From Lethocerus indicus (Eukaryota; Arthropoda; Insecta; Hemiptera; Belostomatidae): 64,000 nucleotides of DNA. The stretch is from contig JACDQD010000004.1 in assembly GCA_019843655.1 (NCBI GenBank), positions 31,755,872 through 31,819,871 of the forward strand, written 5' to 3'. The notes beneath the pieces are model-generated. The model did not search any database, was not told the origin of the DNA, and saw only the letters and a list, made by a program, of their open reading frames with translations. This document shows positions 35,420 to 47,699 of this stretch, piece by piece. Every line of letters begins with the position of its first letter. Positions within the stretch are counted from its first letter, which is position 1. The position numbers were made by a program, and so were the translations under genes.

Positions 35420-38400
35420 TCGAATTCTGGTTTGCGATTGGTGACCGATTGGTGAGTATTGTTTAGGAAAAGTTTTTTAGAATTAAATGTCGGGAACGTA
35501 CAGTTCAAACACCAAGAAATAACGGCACGGTGGTGAAAAACGCGTTGGCCTCATTTCCAGGCTGAATTATGGTATGTTTTTGTGCCTCCCCCAACACCAC
35601 CACCAGTCACAGAAAGTGCGGTAATTCAATTTTTTTTCCACTTTCAGCACTCAGACCCTTTTTTCAATTAATTTAAAAATCCCGTTAACTCGGTGAATTC
35701 GGTGGAAATTACGTATCGGCCACCACAAATAGCGGGTGGGCCCCTACCCAGGGTAAACACTTTCCACGCGAATCACCGGTTGCACTCTGCAAACTTAGCT
35801 TGGAGTCCGACTTGGTCTAGCAATTCAGTGGGGGTTATTAACATAGGCGGTTTTATGTACTTGGAAAGTACGAAGAAATTCGCCCGTTCTTATATTATAC
35901 ATTAATTGAGTAGACTTAAAAATTTGGGAAGTAAATTTTAATTACAATCGGATTCAGAACACTATATACCGGCTGGAAGTCGTTTTCTAATTAAAAGATT
36001 ACCTTGTAAACATTAACCTTTAATGGTAACGAACAATACGTAACTGGAATAAAACTCGCAACCCAAACGACACTAACTTCATCAAATTAATGGATGGCAA
36101 TATTTTATGAAATTTAGGACATGTAAAATCTGAAATGGAACCGGAAATTCGTCCAAACCCAGTGTTTACGCCCTCTTATAAGCGAAATGCAGTGGGAACT
36201 CTTGAACAAAGTTTGAACCAAGTTCACCTAATGGAATATAAAGCCCTCCTTAGGAATTCAGGTTTTAGATTTCCGAATATATTACATTTCTACCGTTTTA
36301 TTCTCCCACTTTGTTTCTCCTTATTTCATTTGCCGAATGGAATCCTTTTCACTTCCTGTATTAAGTGAACGCATTCTCTATATCGGATTATTCCGAGAAT
36401 CGATTTATTGAGAACAGTCAAAAGACAAAATATAATTAACTGCGGTAATTAAACTAAATTGCATTCCACTACGGCAACATTACCGGATAGTTTTTACCGT
36501 ATATTTTTTTTACACGTAAATCATAGAAACTCCAATGCGAGTTTTCATTTCTCCGAGCCAGATACATATTTAAAGCGTTCCGCCTCGATTGTATAACAAA
36601 CGACCGGGGCGCAAACTCGTAACTCGGGGCGAAGTTTCCTTTCTCCGAACTTCCTTCGGACTTTGCCGGCAACTAAATGATTCTTTATTGCGCCCGCAAA
36701 ACTTGGAAGATACGAGCCGGCAAGTTTATTACAGATAATTTCAAACGAAAGGTCATTATCGAAGTGGTATTAGCCGGGAGCTGGATTGTAATGACAATGG
36801 AACGAATTGGCTTTAAGAGGGAATAAGTCGAATTCGATAATAACCCGGGAACACTCCTGAATTTTCGGTCTGATAATTTTATCAATAATTCAAAAGCGGG
36901 CACTAATTTCATACAGTTCCAGGCTCTGTCGTCACACGAAATTACTAATAAATTGTCAATAAATTCCCGATATTATTATCGGCGATGATCGGAATTTACT
37001 GCGTCAATAAAGCTGAATTTAGAAATCTTGAACATGTTGCACATTTAGAATTCAATTAGCGGTCTGTTAATTTCTAATTGAAGTTTGTAATTAATTGAAA
37101 ATTGTGGAAAATATCCCGGTTTTGATCACCTGCGTGGGACAAGCGTTTCCGATTTTGTAATCATTTTATTAAATTTATTTATTATTATTATTACATTATT
37201 ATTAAGTCCCGCAATACGAGGGTGTCGACTGAGGTCCTTCGAAATTAGCGGTAATTTGATTTCCGGTTACATTAAATTGGAAATACGAATAAGGGTATCG
37301 TGAGATCTTCATTACATTTTCTACTATAAGCCGGGCATACTCAGTTGCTGTAAATAAGAAAATTTATCGCAATTAAATCGAAACTGAAACTGCCGGCAAA
37401 TACTTGGAATTATCGGCTATTATTGCAATATCGCGTGGCGGTTCGGTAACGATTGGAAAAAAGCGTTTAATTATTATACTCAATGAAAGTTGAGGAAATA
37501 TCCAATTGGGATTGTGACGACCGAGAGAATCAAAACGGGGCTGACAAATGAATTTTCCTCCAGGACTCATTTTCCTTCCCCGTCGAAACGGAAACTAACC
37601 CGGATCGAGTTTTGAATTTTTAATTGGGCCCAGAAATGTATCCGAAATTAGGCCCCCGTTCGCTCCGATTCCAATTTGTCGCCGTTTCAGATTCTATCTC
37701 TGCGACGAATGGCAATTTTCATTCTAAAAATCCCCGGGTCTCTTCTATTCGCGCTTTCCTAGCAGTCCGATCCGCCCATTATAGAACGGAACACTACCGG
37801 CGTAGTATTCATTTCCGTTCTCAAAATTATTTAAGGGTCCATCGGTAAGAGAGAAAAATTCTCATTTGGTTTAAGATAACATATGTGCCCTCTAGCGATG
37901 AATTTAAATTTTTTATTTGCATCCCAAAAAAAGGGGAGGGGGTATTTTTGATTTGCTAAATTACTCATGGATTAAGTTTAAACTCTTGAACAACTCATTG
38001 CCTACGCAAGTCGGTTTTACTCATCAAGTAAAACAAATAAAGATTACAGATTTTAAAGTTTTCTTCAGTGACAAGGAGAGTCAGTGTCGACGGCTGAGAA
38101 TATTTTAGGAGGCACAAAGGCATTGAGGAAAAATACTCCTACGCGGATTTGCGCAAATGATACGAATCCGCTTAATTAAATACGCGCCTAATTAAATATT
38201 CGATGTCGTGAAATGCCCCGAAGACAAAACACAATGAAGTCGCAACAAAGGGAAATCAGGAATGTTTTCGATGATTTACTTATTTACAATTAAGCTGTAT
38301 TTCCTCCAGACTAGAAAAACAATTTTATAACATCGAATACATTATAATCTATATATTTGTCAAATGGCGCCTCTGTGTGTTTTCGCTATGCATATCCAAA

Positions 38401-38640
38401 CCACCAAGCTTACTGCGTGCACGCATCTCATGTCCGGTCGGGTCATTTCGCAGCACCTTTCCAAGGTCACAGGTCAGTTCAAAGGTCCGCAGTGACCTCT
38501 ACGCCGTACAACGTGAACGGCTGGTTCGATTCTCACCACATTTACAGCTATTATTACCATAATATAGCTAAATATAATCTAGGAGACCTGGTAGAAGTTT
38601 AAATGTTTGTGAAACTGTGGATGAATGCACGGTTCTAATA
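35420..38640. other. Anonymous stretch, nothing recognised
   Basis: More than 3 kb of AT-rich DNA with only short unconvincing frames (81 codons or fewer). An (ATT)n-like patch lies near 37175-37205. Nothing else was identified. Confidence 0.5.
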
Positions 38641-38642
38641 AG

Positions 38643-38645
<3 letters not shown>

Positions 38646-38693
<48 letters not shown>
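38646..38693. repeat. (TA)n microsatellite
   Basis: An uninterrupted AT run of about 48 bp. Confidence 0.95.
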
Positions 38694-38694
<1 letters not shown>

Positions 38695-38699
38695 GCATA

Positions 38700-39580
38700 T
38701 GACGGAAGTAACATTGGGTAAAGGGTGAAAGGGTCGGCTCATTGACGCCCTCTGGTTAATCCCAAATTGGAAACTCCCCAATCTCCTTCCGCTTCCCCAT
38801 TTTCCATATAAGTCAATTTCACATATTCTCTTCCAGATATTTCCTTCGGTTTCGTTACTTTTACTGTACATTTGTGCCCGCGCATCGAACGGATTGTATT
38901 GGGTTAATAAAAATATTAAAATTTACTAAAGATAAAATTTTATAATATAAATTAATGTGCGTTCTAAGGTGTTTCGAATAAGTTTACCCAATAAAATAAC
39001 AAAATCCATTATTGAAAAATTAAAAAGGGGACGCGTTTTCGTCATTATTCGGAGTATAGGCCTTCGATTATAGAACAGTTTTGAAAATAGGTTAGATAGA
39101 ATAAATTATGTATCCGATCACATATATCGAGCAGGCCGTTGAATCACAGCCTCCATTTCGTGTGAAGTACCTCGTTTGCTTTTCAAGTATTTTGTTAAGT
39201 CTCGCCCTTCTCCACGGCCCATATAAGTCTCTTCCCCCCTCGAAGAGCCACAAACTTTTATAACTGTACATATTTTCGCGTTGGCCTGCGACCGGAGGGA
39301 ATATTTCCGTCGTAAAATTGCTGCCGGCTTTCCGGAGGATGAAAAGTCATAAAATTCTCGATTCCCTTAGGATTTTTGGAAATCGGACCGAGGTCAGATC
39401 GGCCTTACCGATAACGAAAAGACGTCGAATAACATTTAGGTCGAATCGATTTTCTCTGTGCGAATAAAAATGTCTTTTAAATATTTTATTTTTTTAATTT
39501 CTTCTGATTCTGGAGTGAACTGCCATTCAGTAGAAATTAAAAAAAATGGAAATAAAATTACTTCATTCGTCGCCATTTTA
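38700..39580. other. Anonymous stretch, nothing recognised
   Basis: No supported gene or repeat. Confidence 0.5.
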
Positions 39581-39584
39581 TTTA

Positions 39585-39735
39585 TGCTATTAAGGCCGTT
39601 ACTAAAACGGATATCAAAATTGACCTCAGCCAACAAACTCGCAATATGCAAAGCCATATTAAAACATGAGGAATAAAACTATGAGATTCCACCAAGACAG
39701 AGACTCCAGCCAAAAGTCCTTCGAACCAATGGTAG
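39585..39735 (+). mobile_element. Decayed Jockey LINE fragment
   Basis: TTAAGGCCGTTACTAAAACG, then ACAAACTCGCAATATGCAAA and ATTCCACCAAGACAG, then CCAAAAGTCCTTCGAACC match the LLKRxSKLTxxNKLxIxKAIL to FQSKVLRT region of the better copies. A deletion removes the KPTRTYGIELWGS part. The 72-codon frame at 39458-39676 ends in this fragment. Confidence 0.75.
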
Positions 39736-39739
39736 AATC

Positions 39740-40500
39740 TGTTAATGTATTCAGTTTTGATACCCGAAAAAGTTGTCTGTAGGACATTTCTTCCCACGGG
39801 CCCAATTAGGATGGGGGGGGGGCATTTAAATGTATACATCAATAAGGGATAATAAGAAAGCTGTAATAAGCTGTAATTTGGCTGGAAAAAATAGCCGAGA
39901 AAACATTTTCCGCAGGGATTAACCTCAGGTATAACCGGGTATTCAATTTATTGGGGCGATCATAAACACGAGCGGGGATTATCAGGACGGCCGGCTGTTT
40001 AAATTCGGCTGGTATTAAGCCTTTGTGGAATGGGATTGCCGGCCGCTATCGGAGCGCCACTGAGACTGGGGATCGTTCCGCAAGTGGAAAGTTTACTTAG
40101 TTACCGAAGTGGCTGTGTTGGCGGTGGTTTATACGATTCAATTTACACAGCCCGCTTATTGGCCGGGACAATTAAATCCACGTCCCGGTATAAAACGCTG
40201 GAGTGGCCGAGGAGTGGAAATTAATTAAATTAAAAGAAGCTATCTTTGTAATTTAGTCGAATTCGCCCTCCGTTCCTTTTTTCGGTTTACCTTCTGCGGG
40301 ATTAGGGACCGCCGGTTTAATTTGGTTACTATCGGATGAAACACAGAACACCTCCCCTTTATGGGCCGACCGTCAATTTGTTTTACTAACAAGTGACTCG
40401 GTAAAACTTGGTAACGGTTAGCAGAGGGCCCTCTCGGATTTATTACGCTAATTGTTTCGAATAGTAGAACATTGTTTATTTAGAAATTATTATTTATTTT
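39740..40500. other. Anonymous stretch with a G10 run
   Basis: A G-homopolymer at about 39812-39821 followed by CATTTAAA resembles a similar site at 47.12 kb. No supported gene lies in this stretch. Confidence 0.45.
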
Positions 40501-40504
40501 TATA

Positions 40505-40615
40505 CCGTAGATTTTTGTGTCTCCGTCTACTCTCGCTGGTTTGGTCTTTTGCTAGACCGGTTTCGGCCGATCGCCATCTTCAGTAGCGGTGTTAGTCACT
40601 GTCGGCACTTAGTCC
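40505..40615 (+). mobile_element. Foldback repeat, copy F (left arm only)
   Basis: CCGTAGATTTTTGTG, the CTCTCGCTGGTTTGGTC run, GCTAGACCGGTTTCGGCC, TCGCCATCTTCAGTAGCGG and TTAGTCACTGTCGGCACTT follow the family left arm. The sequence then leaves the family. The right arm and tail are missing. Confidence 0.75.
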
Positions 40616-40619
40616 TCCC

Positions 40620-43080
40620 ACCCCCCTCCCCCAAGCACGTGATCCCACATCTCATCCTTCCACGTGGAGCTGAAATACTTGGAAATAGGAGTAGGAACAT
40701 ACTAGTACAATTCTAGAATATTCTATAAAACATGACGTAAAGTAAAGGCTACACTGTACACTCTACGCAGCACGAAACGACGGCGTTCGTGATACCGACA
40801 TGCAATGCTTATGTGTTGTGCGGGTTTAGTATCACAGCGCGATCTTCTCGGTCGGGGCTTAATAGAGAGTGTTGTCAGCTACTCCCTGTACTTACTTGAT
40901 CATGTTCAGTCAATATAATTACCATTTTTGTTACAATTACGCGGAAAATAAATACAGTAAAATGCGATAAATTATTTACGCGGCAACATAATTTGATATG
41001 GAACGCCTCGCGGAACTATTAGTGTGGTGCTATATAAAAGAAAAAATCCTAATTGAACTTCAAGTTCAGGCGCCGGTTTTACTGACAGCTCCATGAAAAT
41101 GGAAAAACAAACTCTCTTACTCTCTGGAAAGAAACTATTTTCCCTTTAAAAATGTCTTTAGGGTCGCCTCGTTGCTGACAATAATTGTTTGGCAATATTT
41201 ACTTTTCATCTATTATTATAAAACATTTTTATTTTTAAGCACTGTTATTTGAATCGTAATTATATTATTGTAGAAGCACTTTAAACCATTTCCGATTATA
41301 AATCGGAATATCACAATCATATTATTACAATAATTTGTAAAGCTGTTTATTTTTTCGCTTATTTACAGTCCTTTATCCTTTATTATAGCATTATAAACTA
41401 TGTATTATTTGCACGGGTCACTCGGAAACGTCTGTAATGTCGGTAATGTCTGTGATGTGAATTCCATCGGACAAACTAACTGAATATGATTTTCAGTTCA
41501 TAAATTGGACCAGTTTTCAAGTTTATTCCCATCCCTAGAATGCCAATAAATGTTATCATTGTAAACAATTATCAATAATTCGAACGCTTATGCAAAATTG
41601 TTGACTGAATAAATAAGGATGGTATTTATTATTCAAATTATGGTAGCTTCTTGATAAATAAACGCGTTTAAATCGAGTCTTTGGGAGTTTGCGCTGTAAA
41701 CAGATTAAATCGGTTTTCTAATATCGATTGAGCGCAACTTTTTCAATCAATTATTTTCGAATTCTCGAAGTGGTTTAAGACTGAAATGAATATTTCCCGT
41801 TTCGACGACACGCCACTCAGCATTTTCGAAGATTTCAGATGAACTTTTATCCCGACTTCTTCGGCTGTTCAGGAAGAAAGGTCGCCGGGGCCGAAAACTA
41901 CATTGAATTTTAAAGGGTTGAAACGTGACTGCCGTGTTCTCGGTCAGAAAGGGGAAGAATAAACAATGCCTAACTATTATTAATGTCGTATTTCACGGCG
42001 CACGAGAAAGAGCAGTCCGCGTTGCGAACGAACAACGATTTCAGCTTAGTTCACACGCAATTTGGCAATTTTTTCCTTGTGTTAGAAGGAGGGAGTTGAT
42101 TACACCATACAGAGAATTTCTATGCAAAGTTTTATTACAAAGTTTATATTCAAATATTAAATTTTAATGAAAACCAAAGCGAACGGGGGTTTGACGTGTA
42201 CGAATATCGGGAGGACTTTTGGAGCAAGGGAAAGTCCGTATATTCCAACAGGTGGTACAATTTCCCTCTCCCAGTGGAAATTCGAACGCGAAAACCAGTT
42301 AGTCAAAAAATTAACACAAGGCTATTAGGTCTATGATTTTACGTCCGTATTCGAGATTTCAAAATCAAAATTCTGATTCTCAAGTTATGAAGGTCTCAAA
42401 GAAGAGTTTCATAGTAGAATAACAAAACTGTCTCGTCGAAACCAGTTACTTGAGGTCCGTGAATTTACGTTCGTATTGAAAATTATCGATCTACTTTTTG
42501 CCTTATTGGAGTAAATGTCTTGTAAAAAAATATTTAAAAGTGACCCGATTCAAGCGGTTATTTTCAGGATGATGCGTACAGAAATGGGAAACCTCTGAGC
42601 CTAAAGGCTATTCGGCGCTTGAGTGTCGATAACTGTTCGGTTAACTCGGAGTTCGGCTGTACTACAACAATCCATGCGTTATTTATGCAGAATTCGCGGC
42701 CACGTATATGCGTATTTTCTATTTCCGGGCTCTGAAGCCCGGTTGTGGGGCGAGGGCCAGATAGGACGTCCGTCTCATGCATTATGGAGGCGCCTGTACC
42801 GGGTTTTAATGAGACAGAGCCGCGAAGAGATTTTCAGTATTTAGGGCGAAAGAAATAATTGGAAACGGAATTTTAAACGACGGATTCCCGGGCAAATCCA
42901 GCGATAATGAAAGCCGTACTGTATTTTACAGAGAGCAGGCAGGTTGAGATCAAAGTGAAGTTCGTGTTTCTCGCTATAATTATGATTTCACGCTTCCACA
43001 AGCATTCTCTCAGCCATTCTGACTTCACCTGTCAGCACTCTTATAATTGTTACTTATATTCTTATAATTAATTTATTTTT
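40620..43080. other. Anonymous stretch, nothing recognised
   Basis: A TATA-like CTATATAAAAG occurs at about 41031-41041. A weak local duplication (AGGTC-TGA-TTTACGT-CGTATT) occurs near 42330 and 42450. Open frames are 80 codons or shorter and unrecognised. Confidence 0.45.
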
Positions 43081-43083
43081 TTA

Positions 43084-43345
43084 CTGTAGGTTCGTGATGT
43101 TTCTGTCTCCTCTCGCTGGTTTGGTCTTTCGCTAGACCGGTTTCGGCTGCTCGCCATCTTCAGTAGCGGTGTTAGTCACTGTTAGCACTTTGGATGTTTT
43201 TTGGGCATCCTCACTGCACTGTCACTTTCACATGTACTGTAATGTTTGTCAGTATGTCAGTCGTTTATATATATGTGTTCTGTGGGGATGGTGTGATGGT
43301 TGGGCGGGTGTGATCCTCGCAGACCACAAAACAGGTATATTAAAT
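43084..43345 (+). mobile_element. Foldback repeat, copy G (right arm deleted)
   Basis: The full left arm (CTGTAGGTTCGTGATG to CAGTAGCGGTGTTAGTCAC) is followed by GGCATCCTCACTGCACTG and a unique GT-rich middle. The tail CTCGCAGACCACAAAACAGG closes the copy. The flanks carry similar TTATTTTTTTA-type sequences on both sides, a plausible but low-complexity target duplication. Confidence 0.78.
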
Positions 43346-43349
43346 TATT

Positions 43350-44640
43350 TTTTTTAGTTTAATATTATAAAGTTTAAATATTTTTTTCGAAAATCAGAAA
43401 ACATTACAGTAGTGAGTGCATTGATTTTGTTCGAGTTCTCCGAAACCTGTCCGTCTCGCGTATTTCTGTCGCACATTTAAAAATATTCGAAATAGAATTT
43501 CGATAAAAAATTCATTCTGTAAACGCGCTGACAGGATGTATCATGGGATACAGGAAAAATTACTGACGATTATGAGAATGAAATGGAAGTTATATCTCTG
43601 TAAATACAGATTTTAGTACGGTTTGCTTTGTTATGAATTGCCAAATGAAGAATCAACAGCCAAAACTATTGTTAAACTTCCGTGGAAGTGGTAAAAACGA
43701 TAACAATATTCTAAAATGGATTTTCTATAACTGTATGCCTGATTTGAAATTTTTCGTAGGCGTTCATTTTATGGGTACAATTTTTTTCAGAAAACAAAGA
43801 AGATACTACCTTCGTACATAATAACATGCATTTTAAAATACGTATTGTCGGGTTGTAATATGACAACGTTAATAGCGCTTTGCAGAACTGATTATTATAC
43901 TGTGAATCGTCTTCATTTCGAATTAACGTTGAAGGAGGCGGAGCGAAATAAAAATTGTGAAAGCCATTCGGCAATGCTTAACAGCCGTGGGGGGGGGGCG
44001 ATAAAAACCCTCCAAGTCTGGAATTATCTCTGCAGCAGACGAATTGTGTCATATAAAAGTTCTTAAATTGTACAGCGAGAACAAGATAAATTACTTTTTC
44101 TTCTTGTTCTTGTTCTTGTGATGGCGATATTAGTTTCCTCCGGGAGACGGACAACCCCACTCTTCTGTTATTTCAGGCGGAAAATACCGCCTAGTTCCAC
44201 GTTTAATGACACAGCTATAGATGAAAAATGTGGCCCACTTTCATACTAAGTATTGAAATTTATTTCAAACCAATTCAGTTAGGACTATGTCCCGATAATC
44301 ACTTTTTTAATCGTGTACAATTTAAAGGAAAATATCTGTTATTGTACTTTTATTTCATCTCACTACTCCAAGCTATCAATTTAACTATGTTCGCGCAATT
44401 ATTATTACAAAATATTACCTCCGTGCGCTTTACTATTAAATTTGAATGTCCTGGAATAAGGATAAGTACAATAATAAAATAAGACAAAATTTAATTAAGT
44501 TTCCTCAATTATCATTACAAAATATGACCTCATAATTAATCAAATACTAACGCATTCGTGATTTTACTATTACAAAGCCGAACTGATTGTAAATTCTAAT
44601 TTTGTTGATTCAATGAACTGAGCTTAAGAATGAAAATATC
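43350..44640. other. Anonymous stretch, nothing recognised
   Basis: Contains a G9 run near 43990. Short open frames (87 codons or fewer) have no recognisable family. Confidence 0.5.
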
Positions 44641-44641
44641 A

Positions 44642-44645
<4 letters not shown>

Positions 44646-44691
<46 letters not shown>
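44646..44691. repeat. (TA)n microsatellite
   Basis: An uninterrupted TA run of about 46 bp. Confidence 0.95.
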
Positions 44692-44694
<3 letters not shown>

Positions 44695-44790
44695 ATTCTC
44701 CATTCTGGTTCTGGCGACTGGTTCATCAACCTTTCGTTTAGAATTAATTAACCCATAGATTCTGAATTAAATTCACAACCTACTGATATA

Positions 44791-45447
44791 TACGAGGTCT
44801 GCGAATTTTGGGTTTCTTCAAAAATTATTTATTTATTTATGAATATCTATTTTGTCGCCTTCAAAGTAAACCAGGTATTATACACTTGCGCCAACGATTT
44901 TTCCAATCCTCGAAGCGCTTTGAAAATTCATTTTTTGTGATCTTGTTATGCTCCATCTTCGATGCCGTTTTTATCTCCTCAATTGTAGCGTTTTTGGGAC
45001 GCGTTTTATCTCCTCAGTTTTGGGAAAAAGAAAAAGGCACAGGGGCCTTTTTTACGTGCTCGGGCGTTCGACACGCCCTTCGTCGTTCACATCTTCTCGG
45101 CTCTACGAAAACATTCTGTACCACCGATAAACGTTGCTTCGGTCTGAGTTAGCTTCACCGTACGCCACGGTCAACATTCGATACGCTTCCGGTCACTTAA
45201 TTTTGTTTTTCACACAAAATTTCATTCTCTGATTCATTTTTCGGAATGGGTAAAAATCGAAGACGAACCGAAAACAAAGTGCAAGAAAAGCGGCTTTAAA
45301 AGATTAACTGAACATTGACAACGGCCGAAATTGTCGGCGTAAGTGAGATACGTTTGTACAAACATGAGGCTACAAAAAAACCGTAGATTGAATATACTTG
45401 TTTCGCTGAAATCTAAAATTCCCGATACTTTTTGAACAGACCTCGTA
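44791..45447 (-). mobile_element. Internally deleted mariner element with TIRs
   Basis: The ends are TACGAGGTCTGCGAATTTTG (44791) and the complementary AAAAGT-like end TTTTTGAACAGACCTCGTA (45447), both adjoining TA. On the minus strand near the left end a frame reads KRFEDWKNRWRKCII, the conserved C-terminal motif of one group of mariner transposases. The catalytic core is missing. A 114-codon frame on the plus strand (44808-45152) is antisense to this remnant and is not a gene. Confidence 0.85.
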
Positions 45448-45449
45448 CT

Positions 45450-45940
45450 GTGTGTTTCAAGGAGCTATAATTTGAAACTGAAAAATTTATATTTATTCGA
45501 GACGGTCACTGTTATTCGCAGAAATGGCGGCGCCTATTTTGAAGTTTTCTTTTTTGTGCGCTCGCACGATAATTCATTATCGGCCGTGTAAATACTTCAG
45601 CCGTTTTAGAAGGGGCGACGGATGGACAGGGGCGGATGGTATTCGTAGGTATTCGTCGGACTGCTCGCTCAAACCTTTTACGACGGCTCCGCGTTCCACC
45701 CGCCGTCGAGCAAACATAAATACGGCAAGCTGGCGCGTTATTATCTCGGGGAAAATACCGTTATGTAAACACCACTTTTACGATTCGAGGAAATAGTTCC
45801 CCCTATGTATATATATTTAAGCTTACAGTTCCGGAAGTGTCTTACATTTTATTCGCGATAGACTATAGTTACGTCGAATATTAAGGCAGCAATTTCGACG
45901 TAAAAGTGGTTTTACAAAGCCGGTTCGATATTATCCGGAC
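45450..45940. other. Anonymous stretch, nothing recognised
   Basis: A 90-codon GC-richer frame (45524-45796) has no recognisable domain. Confidence 0.4.
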
Positions 45941-45945
45941 CGATA

Positions 45946-45963
45946 TTTTTAACAGACCTCGTA
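45946..45963 (+). mobile_element. Solo mariner terminal sequence
   Basis: TTTTTAACAGACCTCGTA matches the right end of the mariner element 500 bp upstream. No partner end was found nearby, so it is a truncated copy or rearranged end. Confidence 0.5.
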
Positions 45964-46361
45964 TAATACGATGACATTAATCTCAATGAATATAAAAACA
46001 GGATTGTCGGGTTAATTCCAGACGCGGAATTCACTGTTGTTGGGTGGGGGCGGATAATCGGGTTTGAAAATCCATTTACGGTGGGAGAGCGCCGCGGGCT
46101 GTTGGGCCCATAATGGGCGAGGTGTGAAGTGTGTGAAGCTTTGAGAGACACCTCGCTCAGGTAAATTGATAGCGCCCCGGGGATGGGAAGGGGGGGTTGT
46201 TTGCGGCCCTTCCTCTGGACAAACAAACCGGCCTCGGTCCTAATCCCTTGTTGTGTCAAATCAGCTTCGCTGCCCTCCGATAGCCACCGGTTTCATCAGT
46301 TTGGGGGCGCACAACTCGCCCCCCAGTGATCAGTTCCCATAGCTAATGGGCCTACCGCGAC

Positions 46362-46780
46362 CGTTTTATTTTTAACTTTTTTCATTTTACGCAATCAACA
46401 TTTACAGTTATAGGTGCAATTGATACATGTATATTTTTCACATGTGTTTGTCTCGTATAAGAAACCACCCAGTGATGGCGCTTTTGACACGATTCAAAGT
46501 GTAGTGGATGGGTGAAAGAGGAAATGGACTGAACGATTGGATTAGGATGAGGAGAAAGGCGGGAGTGACACTCCAGGAACTGAGATTTTGCGACTTCGTC
46601 GACTGTCGGTATGTTGAGGTCATTATGGATTGTGTGGTTAGAAACATACCGGGGAGCATTAAGGATGGTACGAAGGACTTTTGATTGGAATCTCTGGATG
46701 CGAGCGATGTTGGATGTCTCGGTGGAACCCCATAGCTCAATACCGTATCTCCATGTCGGTTTGAGTATACTGTGTATACG
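46362..46780 (-). mobile_element. 5'-truncated Jockey-clade LINE with 3' tail
   Basis: The minus strand reads KPTWRYGIELWGSTETSNIA, RFQSKVLRTILNAP, RYVSNHTIHNDLNIPTVDEV and PHPNPIVQ. This is the classic C-terminal end of a Jockey reverse-transcriptase ORF, better preserved here than elsewhere in the window. The 3' untranslated part follows and ends in AAAAAGTTAAAAATAAAA (about 46380-46363 on the minus strand). At least one frameshift interrupts the frame near 46650. Confidence 0.9.
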
Positions 46781-46784
46781 GTAT

Positions 46785-47366
46785 TGAAGTGAGCTGAATT
46801 CTCCTCAATTATATTCTATTTATTTCTAGTGCTATGCTGATTGTATTTTACAGTTGTCGCCATAAAATAATAATAAAATAAATATATTATTTGTATAAAT
46901 AAATTTTATTCTTATAAGCCAAAAATAATTCAGTACGGTGGACACTGGAATTTGCACTCCTCTTGCACATCGAATAACATCTGTTGGAAAGAGTTAAATA
47001 AAAAACTGCATGAGATATTAGGTCGTTATTTGCAAGGTGAGGTAGAACGGACGATGTGTTTTAACCCTGCCATCAACGGCAATTTCAACTGCCACCACTC
47101 AGGGGCCCATCTAATGGTAGGGGGGGGGGGCATTTAGCCCGTATCTCTACAACAATAGCCGCTCATATTCGGAAGTGTTTAACAAACCCTCCAAACTGTT
47201 GCACTATTGTGAGCCGTCCGTTGAAACAGTGCCGACAATGATGCCGGCGAATATTTTTCAAATTTCGGCGGAATCAACTCAGAATTTGGATTCTAAAATT
47301 GAAATCAATAAACCGAATTAATTGCGCTCGGTGCTTTCATATTTTCAAAACTTATAGCATCGCAAT
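46785..47366. other. Anonymous stretch with a G10 run
   Basis: AT-rich DNA with a G-homopolymer at about 47120-47130 followed by CATTTAGC. It is preceded by GGGCCCATCTAATGG, a context resembling 39.80 kb. No gene is supported. Confidence 0.45.
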
Positions 47367-47693
47367 TGTATCTATTATACCGTAGGTTTGTGGTGTTTCT
47401 GTCTCCTCTCGCCGGTTTGGTCTTTCGCTAGACCGGTTTCGACCGCTCGCCATCTTCAGTAGCGGTCACTGTTAGGCACTTTTCGGGCATCCTCACTGCG
47501 CTGTCACCGTCACTTGTACTGTCGTATATTTGCAAGTCAGAACCTACCGCAGTACAAGTGATAGTGACACGGTGCAGTGAGGATGCCCGAAAAGTGCCTA
47601 ACAGTGACTGACACCGCTACTGGAGATGGCGAGCGGCCGAAACCGGTCTAAAAAAAGACCATAAAATAGGTATGTTAAACTGTATCTATTATA
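47367..47693 (+). mobile_element. Foldback repeat, copy H (long hairpin with exact target duplication)
   Basis: The body spans 47380-47680. The left arm (about 47400-47520) and right arm (about 47547-47660) form a stem of more than 110 bp with about 26 bases between them. Here the pairing extends through GGCATCCTCACTGCGCTG and CACTTGTACTG, which the other copies hold only on one side. The element starts CCGTAGGTTTGTGG and ends in the family tail AGGTATGTTAAAC. An exact 13-bp direct repeat TGTATCTATTATA flanks it (47367-47379 and 47681-47693). Confidence 0.88.
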
Positions 47694-47699
47694 TTATAG

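Noticed and set aside
36135..38602. Several 60-80-codon frames (36135-36368, 37624-37848, 38357-38602) as small genes
   Set aside because: There are no recognisable domains, several are mutually overlapping, and their number is what chance gives for this length.
44808..45152. 114-codon plus-strand frame
   Set aside because: It lies antisense within a TIR-bounded mariner derivative whose real coding remnant is on the minus strand.
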